Shown in pieces: positions 36,623 to 46,346 of a stretch of DNA of 64,000 bases; position 1 is the first letter of the stretch; each line of letters opens with the position of its first letter. The translations under genes were made by a program, and so were the position numbers. Source of the DNA: Rhizobium sp. BK418 (GTDB taxonomy: Bacteria; Pseudomonadota; Alphaproteobacteria; Rhizobiales; Rhizobiaceae); contig NZ_SLZK01000001.1 of the NCBI RefSeq assembly GCF_004341105.1, positions 744,001 to 808,000 on the forward strand, given 5' to 3'. The notes beneath the pieces are model-generated. The model saw nothing but the letters and a program-made list of their open reading frames with translations. It ran no database searches and was not told where the DNA came from.

Positions 36623-37879
36623 ATGTCCGAGTTCAAGTCCGATTTCCTCCGCACGCTGCAAGAGCGCGGCTTCATTCATCAGATCTCCGATGAACGCGGC
36701 CTCGACGACCTCTTCGCCAAGGAAACCGTGACGGCCTATATCGGCTTCGATCCGACTGCGCCTAGCCTGCATGCCGGATCGCTCATCCAGATCATGATGC
36801 TGCACTGGATGCAGAAGACCGGCCATCGCGCCATTTCGCTGATGGGCGGCGGCACCGGCATGGTCGGCGACCCCTCCTTTAAGGAGGAAGCCCGCCAGAT
36901 GATGACCGTCGATACGATCGAAGGTAACATTGCCTCCATCAAGCGCGTCTTCTCCAACTACCTCACCTATGGTGAAGGTCCGAAGGACGCGCTGATGATC
37001 AACAATGCCGAATGGCTGCGCTCGCTGAACTACCTCGAGTTCCTGCGCGATGTCGGCAGGCATTTCTCGGTCAACCGCATGCTGTCCTTCGACAGCGTCA
37101 AGACACGCCTTGATCGCGAGCAGTCGCTGTCCTTCCTGGAATTCAATTACATGATCCTCCAGGCCTACGACTTCGTCGAACTTGCCAAGCGCTATGATTG
37201 CCGTCTGCAGATGGGCGGTTCCGACCAGTGGGGCAACATCGTCAACGGCATCGATCTCGGTCACCGCATGGGGACAAAACAGCTCTATGCGCTGACCTCG
37301 CCACTGCTGACCACCTCTTCCGGCGCCAAGATGGGCAAGTCTGCGACGGGCGCGGTCTGGCTGAATGCCGACATGCTCTCGGCCTATGATTTCTGGCAGT
37401 ACTGGCGCAACACCGAGGATGCCGACGTCTCGCGCTTCCTGAAGCTCTACACCACGCTGCCGATGGATGAGATCGCTCGCCTTTCCGCCCTTGCCGGCTC
37501 CGAAATCAACGAGGTCAAGAAGATTTTGGCGACCGAAGTCACGGCGATCCTGCACGGCCGTGAAGCCGCCGAGCAGGCGGCCGAAACGGCCCGCAAGACT
37601 TTCGAAGAAGGCGGCCTTTCCGAGAACCTCCCCTCCGTCGACGTTCCCGCCTCCGAATTGGACGCCGGCATCGGCCTGCTCTCCCTGATTGTGCGCGCTG
37701 GTCTCGCCGCCTCGAACGGTGAAGCCCGCCGACACGTTCAGGGCGGTGCCGTGCGTATCAACGACCAAGCCGTCAGCGACGAGCGCAAGGTCATCGGCAG
37801 CGGCGAAATCACGGCGGATGGCGTCATCAAGCTGTCGCTCGGCAAGAAGAAGCACATTCTGATCCGCCGCGCAGCCTGA
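36623..37879 (+). CDS. tyrS: Tyrosyl-tRNA synthetase
   Basis: 418 residues from the ATG at 36623; the open frame runs further upstream, but that overlaps the anmK region and is not conserved. The class I signatures are [12 protein letters not shown] (HIGH-like) and KMGKS (KMSKS). The tyrosine pocket is seen in [14 protein letters not shown] and [15 protein letters not shown]. The C-terminal S4 domain (about 345-415) has [16 protein letters not shown]. Normal length, bacterial TyrRS type. Confidence 0.96.
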   Translation: MSEFKSDFLRTLQERGFIHQISDERGLDDLFAKETVTAYIGFDPTAPSLHAGSLIQIMMLHWMQKTGHRAISLMGGGTGMVGDPSFKEEARQMMTVDTIEGNIASIKRVFSNYLTYGEGPKDALMINNAEWLRSLNYLEFLRDVGRHFSVNRMLSFDSVKTRLDREQSLSFLEFNYMILQAYDFVELAKRYDCRLQMGGSDQWGNIVNGIDLGHRMGTKQLYALTSPLLTTSSGAKMGKSATGAVWLNADMLSAYDFWQYWRNTEDADVSRFLKLYTTLPMDEIARLSALAGSEINEVKKILATEVTAILHGREAAEQAAETARKTFEEGGLSENLPSVDVPASELDAGIGLLSLIVRAGLAASNGEARRHVQGGAVRINDQAVSDERKVIGSGEITADGVIKLSLGKKKHILIRRAA

Positions 37880-37897
37880 GCCGCACAAGGATACAAA

Positions 37898-37929
37898 GCA
37901 AAAAGCCGGCCTTCGCGCCGGCTTTTTGC
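37898..37929. terminator. Strong terminator between tyrS and a converging GNAT gene
   Basis: GCAAAAAGCCGGC (37898-37910), a CTTCGC loop and GCCGGCTTTTTGC: a 13-bp perfect stem. A-run and T-run make it usable from both sides. Confidence 0.95.
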
Positions 37930-37951
37930 TTGTCTGCCTTGAGCCGAAAGC

Positions 37952-38434
37952 TCAGCAGCACCGTGAGTAGAATTTCTCCATCACGAAATTATCGAGCCGC
38001 TGCCCGCGCCGTTCGACGGTTTGCCGTGTGAAGACCCGGAATCCCTTGCGCTCGAAAAATGGCCGCACCGTCAGGCTGGCTTGCGTGTAGATCCGCTCCA
38101 TTCCCAATCGCCGCGCCTCTTCCTCAACGCGCGTCAGTAGGCGGCCAGCAACGCCGAGCCCCTGAAATTCTGGATGCACGAACATCATGTCGAGGCAGCC
38201 GTCGGGCGTGAGATCGGAGAAGCCGACTGGCTTGCCGCCAATCTCCGCAATCCAGGCCGGGCGGCTGATCCTGCGCTCGGCCCATTTGGCAGGATCTTCC
38301 ACCTGCGCCCAGGCATTGATCTGGTCGGGCGAATAGTCTTTCGAGGAGACCTCGCGGATGGCGCGCAGAAAAATCTCGATCGTCGCATCGCTATCTGTGG
38401 GCCTATAGGGCCTGATCAGGATCGAGCTCTTCAT
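37952..38434 (-). CDS. GNAT acetyltransferase
   Basis: 160 residues. GNAT landmarks are IRPYRPTDSDATIEIFLRAI, DMMFVHPEFQGLGVAGRLL (acetyl-CoA loop, about 82-100) and QASLTVRPFFERKGF. The subgroup is that of PhnO/YafP-like proteins. The end CYS pair (SRCC) is unusual. It lies 15 bases downstream of the large envelope protein gene and probably shares its transcript. Confidence 0.88.
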   Translation of the reverse strand: MKSSILIRPYRPTDSDATIEIFLRAIREVSSKDYSPDQINAWAQVEDPAKWAERRISRPAWIAEIGGKPVGFSDLTPDGCLDMMFVHPEFQGLGVAGRLLTRVEEEARRLGMERIYTQASLTVRPFFERKGFRVFTRQTVERRGQRLDNFVMEKFYSRCC

Positions 38435-38449
38435 TGGAGCATCCGCGAT

Positions 38450-41400
38450 TTACTGGAACTCGAAAATCTGCCGGAAGACGCCGGGCGCTATCACCGAGAG
38501 CGGATTGATCTGCAGGTTCGGCTGGTCGAACTTGCCGGTCAGCTTGAAGGTAATGCCGATCAGGCCGCGGTCCGAACCATTGCCAAGGATGACGCCGATC
38601 AGCGGCAATTCGGCAAACAGCCGGTTGAGGCCGTAAGCCGGCATGAAGGTGCCGGTCATGTCCATGTTGCCTCTCGCATCGCGCACCACGCCTTGGAAGG
38701 TGGCGCCGATCTGGTCGCCGCGCAGTACGCCGTTTTCGATGGAGACTGCTCCGCCGCGTGAGACGACGCGGGCAAAGCCGCGCTGGAAGTGCTGCGAGGA
38801 CGTATCGATGTCGCGTTTGACCGCCTCGCTCAGGCTGCGTTGATCCGATCCAACCGGCGTCGAGACGATGGACCGCAGCCGCTGTTCGTTGATGATCGAG
38901 AAGCGGCGCACATCGAGCGAGCCGTCCCAGCCGCCGCCGGCACCGAGGCGAATCGCCAGGTTGAGCAGGCCACCCTGCATATGCTGGTAGAGATCGGCGA
39001 AACGCGAGACGGAGCCGGCATCGCCGCTGGTGATGTTGATGACGCCGCCGCCTTGCATCTTGCTGACGACCGCCTCGCCACTATCGGTGATGCCGGAGAA
39101 ATTCAGTGACTGCAGCCGGCTGCCGCTCATGGCGATCTGCGCCTGGAAATTGCCAATCTGTTCGTCGTTGAAGCCGATGATCTTCTGCAGTTTCGCCTTC
39201 ACGGTGACGCTGCTGCTGTCGCTGCCGTCGCCGCTGCTCGAATCTGATTTCAGCCGAGCGATGATCGGCCGTGCGTCTGCGCTGGCGCCGGAGACGGAAA
39301 TATCGAAGCCGCCCTTGCTGCGCTTCAGCGACAGCCCGAAATCATCGACCGAAGACAGCTTTACGCTGTCGAAATCTGCCGAGATCAGGCCGCTCTTGCC
39401 GATGGCGAGCGCCCCGGTTGCTCCAAAGCCATCCCCTTTCAGGCGGAAATTCTTGATCTGCGTGTTGTCAGCCGGACCTGAAACCTCGAATTCGGCATTA
39501 GCGGGAATGCCGCTGCCCTTCGACCAGCCAATCCAGGGCAGATCGAGCGATGCCTTTCCGAGATCGAGCTGCACGTCCTGCCGGTCTTCATCAAGGCGTG
39601 TCAGCACCATCTTGACGCTGCCGCCGAGGATATCGGACAGGCCAGGCAGCAGCCTGTCGCGCTGCTCGCCGTTGAGTGTTGCCGTAATCACGCGCTGCGG
39701 CTCGATGCCGGAAGACTTGTCGACGGGCTCCAACATATCGATATCGGCGGAAACGCCGTCGATGGCAGCCTTTCCCTTGACGTTCACCTGCTGCGGATCG
39801 GCATCGAGCATACCGTCGAGATCGGTGATGACACGCCCTGAAAACGGCTTGGCGAGCGCGACATCGGTGAGCTTCATCTGCGCCTTCCACTCAGGCGGCG
39901 GCGGGTTCTGCGAGGAGAGCAGGCCGAAATGCGCCTGCACATGCGCCTCGATATTGCCCTTGAGGTCGTCGGGCACGAAACCTGCGCGCTGCAGAACCTT
40001 GATCGGCTTGTAGGTCAAAAGCTCGCCTACTGCATCGGCTGAGCCTGAAACGAAAATGTCGGCATCGGCCATCAGCGGCTTGTCGTAGACTGACGGCATT
40101 ATGAAGGTACCCGGCTGCAGCGCTACCGCACGCCCGGATTGGAAATAAGAGGTGCCGCTTTTGAGTGAGATCGTCGCCTTTCCGCCCGTCAGGTCGAAAT
40201 GCGCCGCTGTATCCCGCACCGGCGGAATATCGCCTGCCACATTCATGCGTGCGCCGGCAATATCGAAGGCAATGCGGAGCTGGTTTTCATCCAGCCGTAG
40301 ACCGCGTCCTCCCGCCGCCTCATCCAGACGCCCTGGCGGAATGTAGACGGAAATTGAGGCGTCGGTTACCGTGCCGCCGAAGAGGTTTGCGAGCACCCAG
40401 ACCCGCGCTTTGGATGCCATCCAGAATGGCCAGAGCTGCTTGACCGCCGTCGTCTGCATCTGCTGCGACTGACCGGCAAAGCTGATTTCCGGCGATTTTT
40501 CATTCAGCCGTATATGCAGCGCCCCATAGAGGGAACCGAGCGGCGAGGAAGCCACCATGTTGGTGAACTGGAATTCGCGCCCGGCGACGAGATAGCGTCC
40601 GGTCGCCTGAAGGTCGAAGGAAAGCGGCTGCTCGCCGGAATTGGGTGCTGCCGTGCCGCCGCTGATCAGTGCGTCGATACCGAAGCCTTTGCCGGCATTG
40701 GGGTCGAGCTTGTCGAGATCGATCAGCGCGCCGCTGAACGGCAGTATGGTCGCGCCAAGATGCAGCTGCGATTTGGCGATCTCGAGCGTCTGCTTGTCAA
40801 AATCATAGGCAAGGTTGAGTTGCCCGTCCGTCAGCTCCTGAGAGTCGCCGTCGACATAGATGAGACCCGGATCGAGTCTGAGCGCCGCATCGAGCGACGG
40901 CTTGACGCCGTCGGCGGCCCTGACCGCGGAGATGGTGAGATCGCCGAACGTGTTGAGACCCTGGCGGATCTCGCCCTGTTCGTTGCGCTTGAGTGCAAAG
41001 GGTGTCAGGTCGGCATGCGACAGTGTCGCGACGAGCCTGGATGCCCGTCCGCCTGCCTGCTCGGTGACGACATTGAGATTAGCTGTCTCACCATTGATGG
41101 AAATCTCGCCGTTCAGCTGCAGCGAGTTCGGCCCGACACGTTCGAAGGCGAGATTGTCCACGACAAGCGAAACCGGCCCGTTCGCTGTATCTGCCAGCTT
41201 GATGTCGATGCCTGAAATGCGCACCGTGTCGGTGCCGCCCCGCTCGACGAAGGTCTCGAAAATGTCGAGATGCGAGAAGATCGTTTCCGCGGCCGCTGGA
41301 ATGGCATCGACCCTGAGATCGTCAAGCTTCACCGGATTACCGGAGGGAAGCAGCGAGGTATCCAGCGCAATGTCGTCAGCTTCCAACGATGTCACAGCGA

Positions 41401-41839
41401 TCCGGCCGCGGAAGAGCTGCAGCGGATCGAGCGCCATACGCATGGACGATGTCGTGGAAAGATGCTGGCCGCTTTGCTGGTCGACCATGTTGACGTCGCG
41501 CGCTTCCAGCGCCAGCCGCAGCCCTGAGGTGAAGCGGATGGCGGTGGAGCCGACTTCGGCTCGGTAGCGTGGACCGAGCGCGCTGTTCAGCGCCGACTGC
41601 GCCTGCTGTGACAGCGGCGCGTCGATGACCCCGCTTTCAATCGTGAAAACGATTGCCGCCAGGATGAACAGGATGACCGCGCAGAATCCGCCCGTAGCCT
41701 TCGCCGTGCGGCGAACGCGCGAGCGCGGCGGCGGGCAGTGCACGATAAGAGGATCCTCAACTTGCGCTGAAGGCAGGTTATGCAAGGCGACGATGTCCTT
41801 CTTACGGAACGTAACCTTCTCGCCGCGGATGGCTGACAT
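38450..41839 (-). CDS. Very large AsmA-like/DUF3971 envelope protein
   Basis: 1129 residues from the ATG at 41839; the frame is open upstream, but that would run through the divergent promoter. A short basic cytosolic part ends in RSRVRRTAKATGG, followed by one membrane segment (about 50-72, FCAVILFILAAIVFTI). The rest is a long run of beta-repeats with many LRLDENQLRIAFDIAG-like strands, which fits the AsmA/YhdP/TamB superfamily of bridge-like proteins. The C-terminal part has DARGNMDMTGTFMPAYGLNR and the closing IGITFKLTGKFDQPNLQINP. In the family these proteins span the periplasm and move phospholipid to the outer membrane; here that is inference. Confidence 0.85.
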   Translation of the reverse strand: MSAIRGEKVTFRKKDIVALHNLPSAQVEDPLIVHCPPPRSRVRRTAKATGGFCAVILFILAAIVFTIESGVIDAPLSQQAQSALNSALGPRYRAEVGSTAIRFTSGLRLALEARDVNMVDQQSGQHLSTTSSMRMALDPLQLFRGRIAVTSLEADDIALDTSLLPSGNPVKLDDLRVDAIPAAAETIFSHLDIFETFVERGGTDTVRISGIDIKLADTANGPVSLVVDNLAFERVGPNSLQLNGEISINGETANLNVVTEQAGGRASRLVATLSHADLTPFALKRNEQGEIRQGLNTFGDLTISAVRAADGVKPSLDAALRLDPGLIYVDGDSQELTDGQLNLAYDFDKQTLEIAKSQLHLGATILPFSGALIDLDKLDPNAGKGFGIDALISGGTAAPNSGEQPLSFDLQATGRYLVAGREFQFTNMVASSPLGSLYGALHIRLNEKSPEISFAGQSQQMQTTAVKQLWPFWMASKARVWVLANLFGGTVTDASISVYIPPGRLDEAAGGRGLRLDENQLRIAFDIAGARMNVAGDIPPVRDTAAHFDLTGGKATISLKSGTSYFQSGRAVALQPGTFIMPSVYDKPLMADADIFVSGSADAVGELLTYKPIKVLQRAGFVPDDLKGNIEAHVQAHFGLLSSQNPPPPEWKAQMKLTDVALAKPFSGRVITDLDGMLDADPQQVNVKGKAAIDGVSADIDMLEPVDKSSGIEPQRVITATLNGEQRDRLLPGLSDILGGSVKMVLTRLDEDRQDVQLDLGKASLDLPWIGWSKGSGIPANAEFEVSGPADNTQIKNFRLKGDGFGATGALAIGKSGLISADFDSVKLSSVDDFGLSLKRSKGGFDISVSGASADARPIIARLKSDSSSGDGSDSSSVTVKAKLQKIIGFNDEQIGNFQAQIAMSGSRLQSLNFSGITDSGEAVVSKMQGGGVINITSGDAGSVSRFADLYQHMQGGLLNLAIRLGAGGGWDGSLDVRRFSIINEQRLRSIVSTPVGSDQRSLSEAVKRDIDTSSQHFQRGFARVVSRGGAVSIENGVLRGDQIGATFQGVVRDARGNMDMTGTFMPAYGLNRLFAELPLIGVILGNGSDRGLIGITFKLTGKFDQPNLQINPLSVIAPGVFRQIFEFQ

Positions 41840-41978
41840 GCGCGTTGGGAAACTCCTGAACTTGTTCGAATCGCCCCAATTTCGTTTGAAACAGCTGGGC
41901 GGGACGCCGGGTCGTCCACTATATACCGGTTCGTTCGATATAGTATCTCTCCTAAACCCGGCAAAAGAAAGTTCTGTG

Positions 41979-42452
41979 ATGTCCGCTCCCGGTATTGGCT
42001 CCGTTGCTCCTGATTTCAGCCTCCCGCGCGATGGCGGCGGCCGCATTTCGCTTTCCGATTACCATGGCAAGCCGGTGGTTCTGTTCTTCTACCCCAAGGA
42101 TGATACGACGGGCTGCACGACCGAATCGCTGGATTTCACAGCGCTTGCCGATGATTTCGCAGCAGCGGGTGCTGCTGTCGTCGGCATGTCGCCGGATTCG
42201 GCGGCGTGCCACGATCGCTTCATCAAGAAACACAAGCTGACGGTCGCTCTGGCCTCCGACGAGGAGAAGACCGTGCTGCAGGCCTATGGCGTGTGGAAGG
42301 AGAAGAAAATGTATGGGCGCACCTTCATGGGTGTCGAGCGCACGACCTTCCTGATCCGCAAGGACGGCACCATCGCCACCATATGGCAGAAGGTTCGAGT
42401 GCCGGGTCATGCCGCAACGGTGCTGGAAGCCGTGAGAAATCTGGCCGCGTGA
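41979..42452 (+). CDS. bcp: Peroxiredoxin (Bcp/PrxQ type)
   Basis: 157 residues from the ATG at 41979. It reduces peroxides with thiols. APDFSLPRDGGG opens the thioredoxin fold and the peroxidatic Cys is in DDTTGCTTESLDF (about residue 46). E. coli Bcp has a second Cys five residues later, which is Leu here. Another Cys occurs in SAACHDRF and might resolve the disulfide, or the enzyme may be of the 1-Cys type. The stop and the next start share TGATG. Confidence 0.93.
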   Translation: MSAPGIGSVAPDFSLPRDGGGRISLSDYHGKPVVLFFYPKDDTTGCTTESLDFTALADDFAAAGAAVVGMSPDSAACHDRFIKKHKLTVALASDEEKTVLQAYGVWKEKKMYGRTFMGVERTTFLIRKDGTIATIWQKVRVPGHAATVLEAVRNLAA

Positions 42453-43267
42453 TGACGATCACCTCGCTGCGCGGCGGCGCGATCGATGCGATCCGGTCCG
42501 CCGACCTCGACCGCAAGACGGAACTGGCGCAGGAAAGCGCCGACAGATGGTTCGCCCGTCGCATCTCCCTGCGCTCGCCGCTCGACGCACCTCTGCCGGA
42601 ACGTCCCGGCCGCCCGGCGAAGCCGGTTCTCGTGCCCCCGACCCAGGTCGAGAAGCGCTCGCTGCACACCCTGCCCGGTCGCATCGCGTTGTTGCATGCT
42701 ATCGCCCATATCGAGCTTAACGCCGTCGATCTGGCGCTCGATATCGTGGCGCGATTCGCCTCCGCCCATGTACCAAACTCCTTCTTTGACGGCTGGATGC
42801 AGGTGGCTTACGAAGAGGCCAAGCACTTCCGTATGGTGCGCAAGCGGCTCAACGATCTCGGCGCCGACTATGGTGACCTTCCCGCCCATGACGGTCTCTG
42901 GCAGGCGGCGCATTCGACACGCAACGCTCTCACGGCACGGCTTGCCGTCGTGCCGCTGATCCTCGAAGCCCGCGGCCTCGATGTCACACCGTCGCTGCAG
43001 GCCAAGATGCGTGAGACCGGCGATCTCGAAAGTGCCGCGGTTCTGGATGTGATCTATAACGACGAAAAGGGCCATGTTGCCGTCGGCGCCAAATGGTTCC
43101 GCTTCCTCTGCGCCCGTGAAAAACGCGATCCGGCAAGGACATTCCAGGAGCTGGTGCGTGCCAATTTCCGCAGTCCGCTGAAGGCTCCGTTCAATGATGT
43201 GGCGCGCGCCGAAGCCGGGCTGACGCCCTCCTTTTACCGCGCGCTGACGTCGACCAGCCAAAGCTGA
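42452..43267 (+). CDS. DUF455 ferritin-like protein
   Basis: 271 residues, starting within the bcp stop. The DUF455 family is ferritin-like, with a four-helix bundle that carries a di-metal site. The ligands can be seen as Glu and His in HAIAHIELNAVDLALD, in YEEAKHFRMV and in YNDEKGHVAVG (the E-x-x-H pattern). The first 60 residues are Arg/Pro-rich and may be flexible. Function unproven; the coupling to a peroxiredoxin suggests a link with oxygen or iron stress. Confidence 0.85.
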   Translation: MTITSLRGGAIDAIRSADLDRKTELAQESADRWFARRISLRSPLDAPLPERPGRPAKPVLVPPTQVEKRSLHTLPGRIALLHAIAHIELNAVDLALDIVARFASAHVPNSFFDGWMQVAYEEAKHFRMVRKRLNDLGADYGDLPAHDGLWQAAHSTRNALTARLAVVPLILEARGLDVTPSLQAKMRETGDLESAAVLDVIYNDEKGHVAVGAKWFRFLCAREKRDPARTFQELVRANFRSPLKAPFNDVARAEAGLTPSFYRALTSTSQS

Positions 43268-43373
43268 CCGCCAAGCTCCAACAGGGCTGCGTAAACCGAC
43301 TATTAACCATAAATGTATGTAATCGTTTCCCAATGAGGCGGGCGCTGAAAAGCGAATCTTTGGGAGACCCTCC

Positions 43374-44693
43374 GTGACGAGCGGACATCACAGTCGGGTA
43401 TTCGGCAAGAGGGCACAGGAGTATGTCCTCATTCTCGCCAGCGGCGACAAGGTGCGCCACATGACGGTGAAGCCGTGGATGGCGGCGCTGGCCTTCTGCT
43501 TCGTTGGGGTCTTCGCAATCGGTTATCTGCTCGCCACCTCCTACCTTGTCCTGCGCGACGACCTGATTGGCGCGACCATGGCCCGGCAGGCACGCATGCA
43601 GCACGATTATGAAGACCGCATCGCGGCACTGCGTGCACAGGTCGACCGCATCACATCCCGCCAGCTTCTCGATCAGCAGGTCGTCGAGGACAAGGTTGAC
43701 AAGCTCATGGAGCAGCAGATGGCGCTGACCTCGCGTCATGGGAAGCTCGACAACCTGCTCGACCGCGCCGAAAGCTCTGGCCTGACGGGCAAGGAGGCGC
43801 CTACCGTAGACGTGCCGGCGCAGGCCTATGCGCCTGACATCAAGGACAAACGTGCGTCGCTTTCCGGCGGCGTGCAGGCGATCGACAAGCTTCTGGCAGG
43901 CGATAACAAGCCGGCTGATGCCGGCGCTCCCGACAATTCCACCCTCGCCTATGTTCCATCGGAGGAAACGGTCGGCGACCGTGCCGACCGCATCTTTTCT
44001 AAGGTCACTCTCTCGCTGAAGAATGTCGAACAGGATCAGAAGAGCCGCGTCGACCAACTGACGAGTGACGCCGGCAGTGCCGCCGATGCGATCGAAGGCG
44101 TGCTCGGCCGCTTCCATATCCCGGTCCCGTCGGAGACATCAGCGGCGAAAGAGGACGAAGACGCCGTCGGCGGTCCCTATGTCGAGCCTGAAAGCAACGA
44201 CGACTTCAACAATTCTCTGGTGCAGCTCGACAGCGCGCTGACGCGGCTGGAAGCGGTGCGTAGCACTGCCGAGTCCCTGCCGTTCCGCAATCCGGCTGTT
44301 GGCAAGGAAATCACCAGCCCCTTCGGCAACCGGCGCGATCCGTTCCTCGGCCGCCTTGCCCTGCATTCGGGCATCGACTTCCGTTTCTCGCCCGGCGAAA
44401 GGGTCCGTCCCACTGCGCCCGGCAAGGTGATCGCTGCCGGCTGGACCGGCGGCTACGGTAATATGGTCGAGGTCGATCACGGCAATGGCATTTCGACGCG
44501 CTATGGCCATATGTCTGAAATTCTGGTCAAGGTTGGCGACACCGTAGACCGCAACGATGTGATCGGACTTGCCGGCAGCACCGGCCGTTCCACCGGCACG
44601 CATTTGCATTACGAAGTGCGGCAGGATGGACACGCCGTCGATCCGATTTATTTCATGAATGCCGGCCTTAAACTTGCCACTTATATAAAATAG
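43374..44693 (+). CDS. Membrane-anchored M23 peptidase with coiled coil
   Basis: 439 residues. GTG start at 43374, six bases after GGGAGA. Residues about 35-57 are a single membrane helix (MAALAFCFVGVFAIGYLLATSYLVL), followed by a coiled coil (about 75-130) and an Ala/Asp-rich linker. The C-terminal M23 (LytM) domain (about 320-430) contains SPFGNRRDPF, HSGIDF with the first zinc His and Asp, and THLHYEV with the second and third. So the zinc site is intact and it should be an active endopeptidase cutting peptidoglycan. The layout resembles envelope proteins such as MepM. Confidence 0.9.
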   Translation: MTSGHHSRVFGKRAQEYVLILASGDKVRHMTVKPWMAALAFCFVGVFAIGYLLATSYLVLRDDLIGATMARQARMQHDYEDRIAALRAQVDRITSRQLLDQQVVEDKVDKLMEQQMALTSRHGKLDNLLDRAESSGLTGKEAPTVDVPAQAYAPDIKDKRASLSGGVQAIDKLLAGDNKPADAGAPDNSTLAYVPSEETVGDRADRIFSKVTLSLKNVEQDQKSRVDQLTSDAGSAADAIEGVLGRFHIPVPSETSAAKEDEDAVGGPYVEPESNDDFNNSLVQLDSALTRLEAVRSTAESLPFRNPAVGKEITSPFGNRRDPFLGRLALHSGIDFRFSPGERVRPTAPGKVIAAGWTGGYGNMVEVDHGNGISTRYGHMSEILVKVGDTVDRNDVIGLAGSTGRSTGTHLHYEVRQDGHAVDPIYFMNAGLKLATYIK

Positions 44694-44746
44694 CCGGTCG
44701 CGGTAACGAATGCTTCACCTCGCTACCTGGGGTGGAGACGCTCTCC

Positions 44747-44775
44747 CTTGACTTGCCGGCCGTTTAGGACTATGT
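44747..44775 (+). promoter_or_regulatory. Housekeeping-type promoter of the DEAD-box helicase gene
   Basis: CTTGAC (44747-44752), exactly 17 bases, CTATGT (44770-44775): 11 of 12 positions of the rhizobial consensus. Transcription would start near 44782. Confidence 0.75.
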
Positions 44776-44848
44776 CGCCCACCATTGCGGCATGCAATCC
44801 TGCCGACTCGCCAGAGACCGGCCGAACGAAACGGAAACAGTTTTCCCT

Positions 44849-46339
44849 TTGACGACATTTGCTGACCTTGGTTTGAGCCCCAAAGTGCTCTCCGCTGTTA
44901 CCGATGCGGGCTATACGACCCCCACCCCCATTCAGGCCGGGGCAATCCCTTTCGCGCTTGAGCGCCGCGATATTTGCGGTATCGCGCAGACCGGCACCGG
45001 CAAGACGGCATCTTTCGTTCTTCCCATGCTGTCGCTTCTGGAAAAAGGCCGCGCCCGTGCCCGTATGCCGCGCACGCTGATCCTGGAGCCGACCCGCGAA
45101 CTGGCTGCCCAGGTTGCCGAAAACTTCGAGAAATACGGCAAGAATCACCGCTTGAACGTCGCCCTGCTGATCGGCGGCGTTTCCTTCGAAGAGCAGGACC
45201 GTAAGCTCGAGCGTGGCGCAGACGTCTTGATCTGCACCCCCGGCCGCCTTCTTGACCATTTCGAACGCGGCAAGCTTCTGATGAGCGGCGTTGAAATCCT
45301 CGTCATCGACGAAGCAGACCGCATGCTCGACATGGGCTTCATCCCCGATATCGAGCGCATCGCCAAGCTGATCCCCTTCACCCGCCAGACGCTGTTCTTC
45401 TCGGCCACCATGCCGCCGGAAATCCAGAAGCTTGCGGACCGCTTCCTGCAGAACCCTGAGCGTATCGAAGTCTCCAAGCCGGCTTCGGCGTCGAGCACCA
45501 TCGTGCAGCGTTTCGTCGCCTCGCACGGTAAGGATTACGAGAAGCGCGCCGTGCTGCGCGATCTGATCCGCGCCCAGGAAGACCTCAAGAACGCGATCAT
45601 CTTCTGCAACCGCAAGAAGGATGTCGCCGAACTCTTCCGTTCGCTAGACCGTCACGGTTTCTCCGTTGGCGCGCTCCATGGCGACATGGACCAGCGCTCG
45701 CGCATGACAATGCTCGCCAACTTCAAGGACGGCAACATCAAGCTGCTCGTCGCTTCCGACGTCGCCGCCCGCGGCCTCGATATTCCCGATGTCAGCCACG
45801 TCTTTAATTTCGACGTGCCGATCCATTCGGAAGATTATGTTCACCGCATCGGCCGCACCGGCCGTGCCGGCCGTTCCGGCGCTTCCTTCACTATCGTCAC
45901 CCGCCACGACCAAAAATATGCCGACGCGATCGAAAAGCTGATCGGCGAAAAGGTCGAATGGCTGAACGGCGACCTCTCCGCCCTGCCGCCGGCCGAAGAA
46001 AGCCGTGACAGCGAGCGTTCTCCTCGTCGCGGCAAGGGTCGTGAGCGGGATAAGGATCGTGGCCGCGAGCGTCGGTCTTCGAGTCATAAATCTGATATCA
46101 ACGCCGAAGATAATGGTGCAGAAGTCGTGGAAGCAGTAGCAAGGGCCGCCAGCGTGAAGAACGAGCGCAAAGCAGAACAGAAGCCGCAGAACAACGCGCG
46201 CGGCAATCGGCCTTACCCCGCGAACGACGACAGCCGCGATCGCCGCCGCCATCGCGACAATGATGACGGCCCCACGCCCATTGGTTTCGGCGACGATATC
46301 CCTGCCTTCATGCTGATTGCCGCCAACGCCAAGATCTGA
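44849..46339 (+). CDS. DEAD-box ATP-dependent RNA helicase
   Basis: 496 residues if translated from the TTG at 44849; the protein family text TTFADLGLSPKVLSAV begins just there. An ATG at 44792 would add 19 residues but has no ribosome site. Motifs in order: Q motif PTPIQAGAIP, AQTGTGKT (Walker A), PTRELA, DEAD in VIDEADRMLD, SATMP, then ARGLDIP and HRIGRTGRAGRSG. The C-terminal about 120 residues are Arg/Lys/Asp-rich and disordered, as in RhlE-type helicases, and end with IPAFMLIAANAK. It probably works in ribosome assembly or mRNA decay, especially in the cold. Confidence 0.9.
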   Translation: MTTFADLGLSPKVLSAVTDAGYTTPTPIQAGAIPFALERRDICGIAQTGTGKTASFVLPMLSLLEKGRARARMPRTLILEPTRELAAQVAENFEKYGKNHRLNVALLIGGVSFEEQDRKLERGADVLICTPGRLLDHFERGKLLMSGVEILVIDEADRMLDMGFIPDIERIAKLIPFTRQTLFFSATMPPEIQKLADRFLQNPERIEVSKPASASSTIVQRFVASHGKDYEKRAVLRDLIRAQEDLKNAIIFCNRKKDVAELFRSLDRHGFSVGALHGDMDQRSRMTMLANFKDGNIKLLVASDVAARGLDIPDVSHVFNFDVPIHSEDYVHRIGRTGRAGRSGASFTIVTRHDQKYADAIEKLIGEKVEWLNGDLSALPPAEESRDSERSPRRGKGRERDKDRGRERRSSSHKSDINAEDNGAEVVEAVARAASVKNERKAEQKPQNNARGNRPYPANDDSRDRRRHRDNDDGPTPIGFGDDIPAFMLIAANAKI

Positions 46340-46346
46340 GTGCCCC

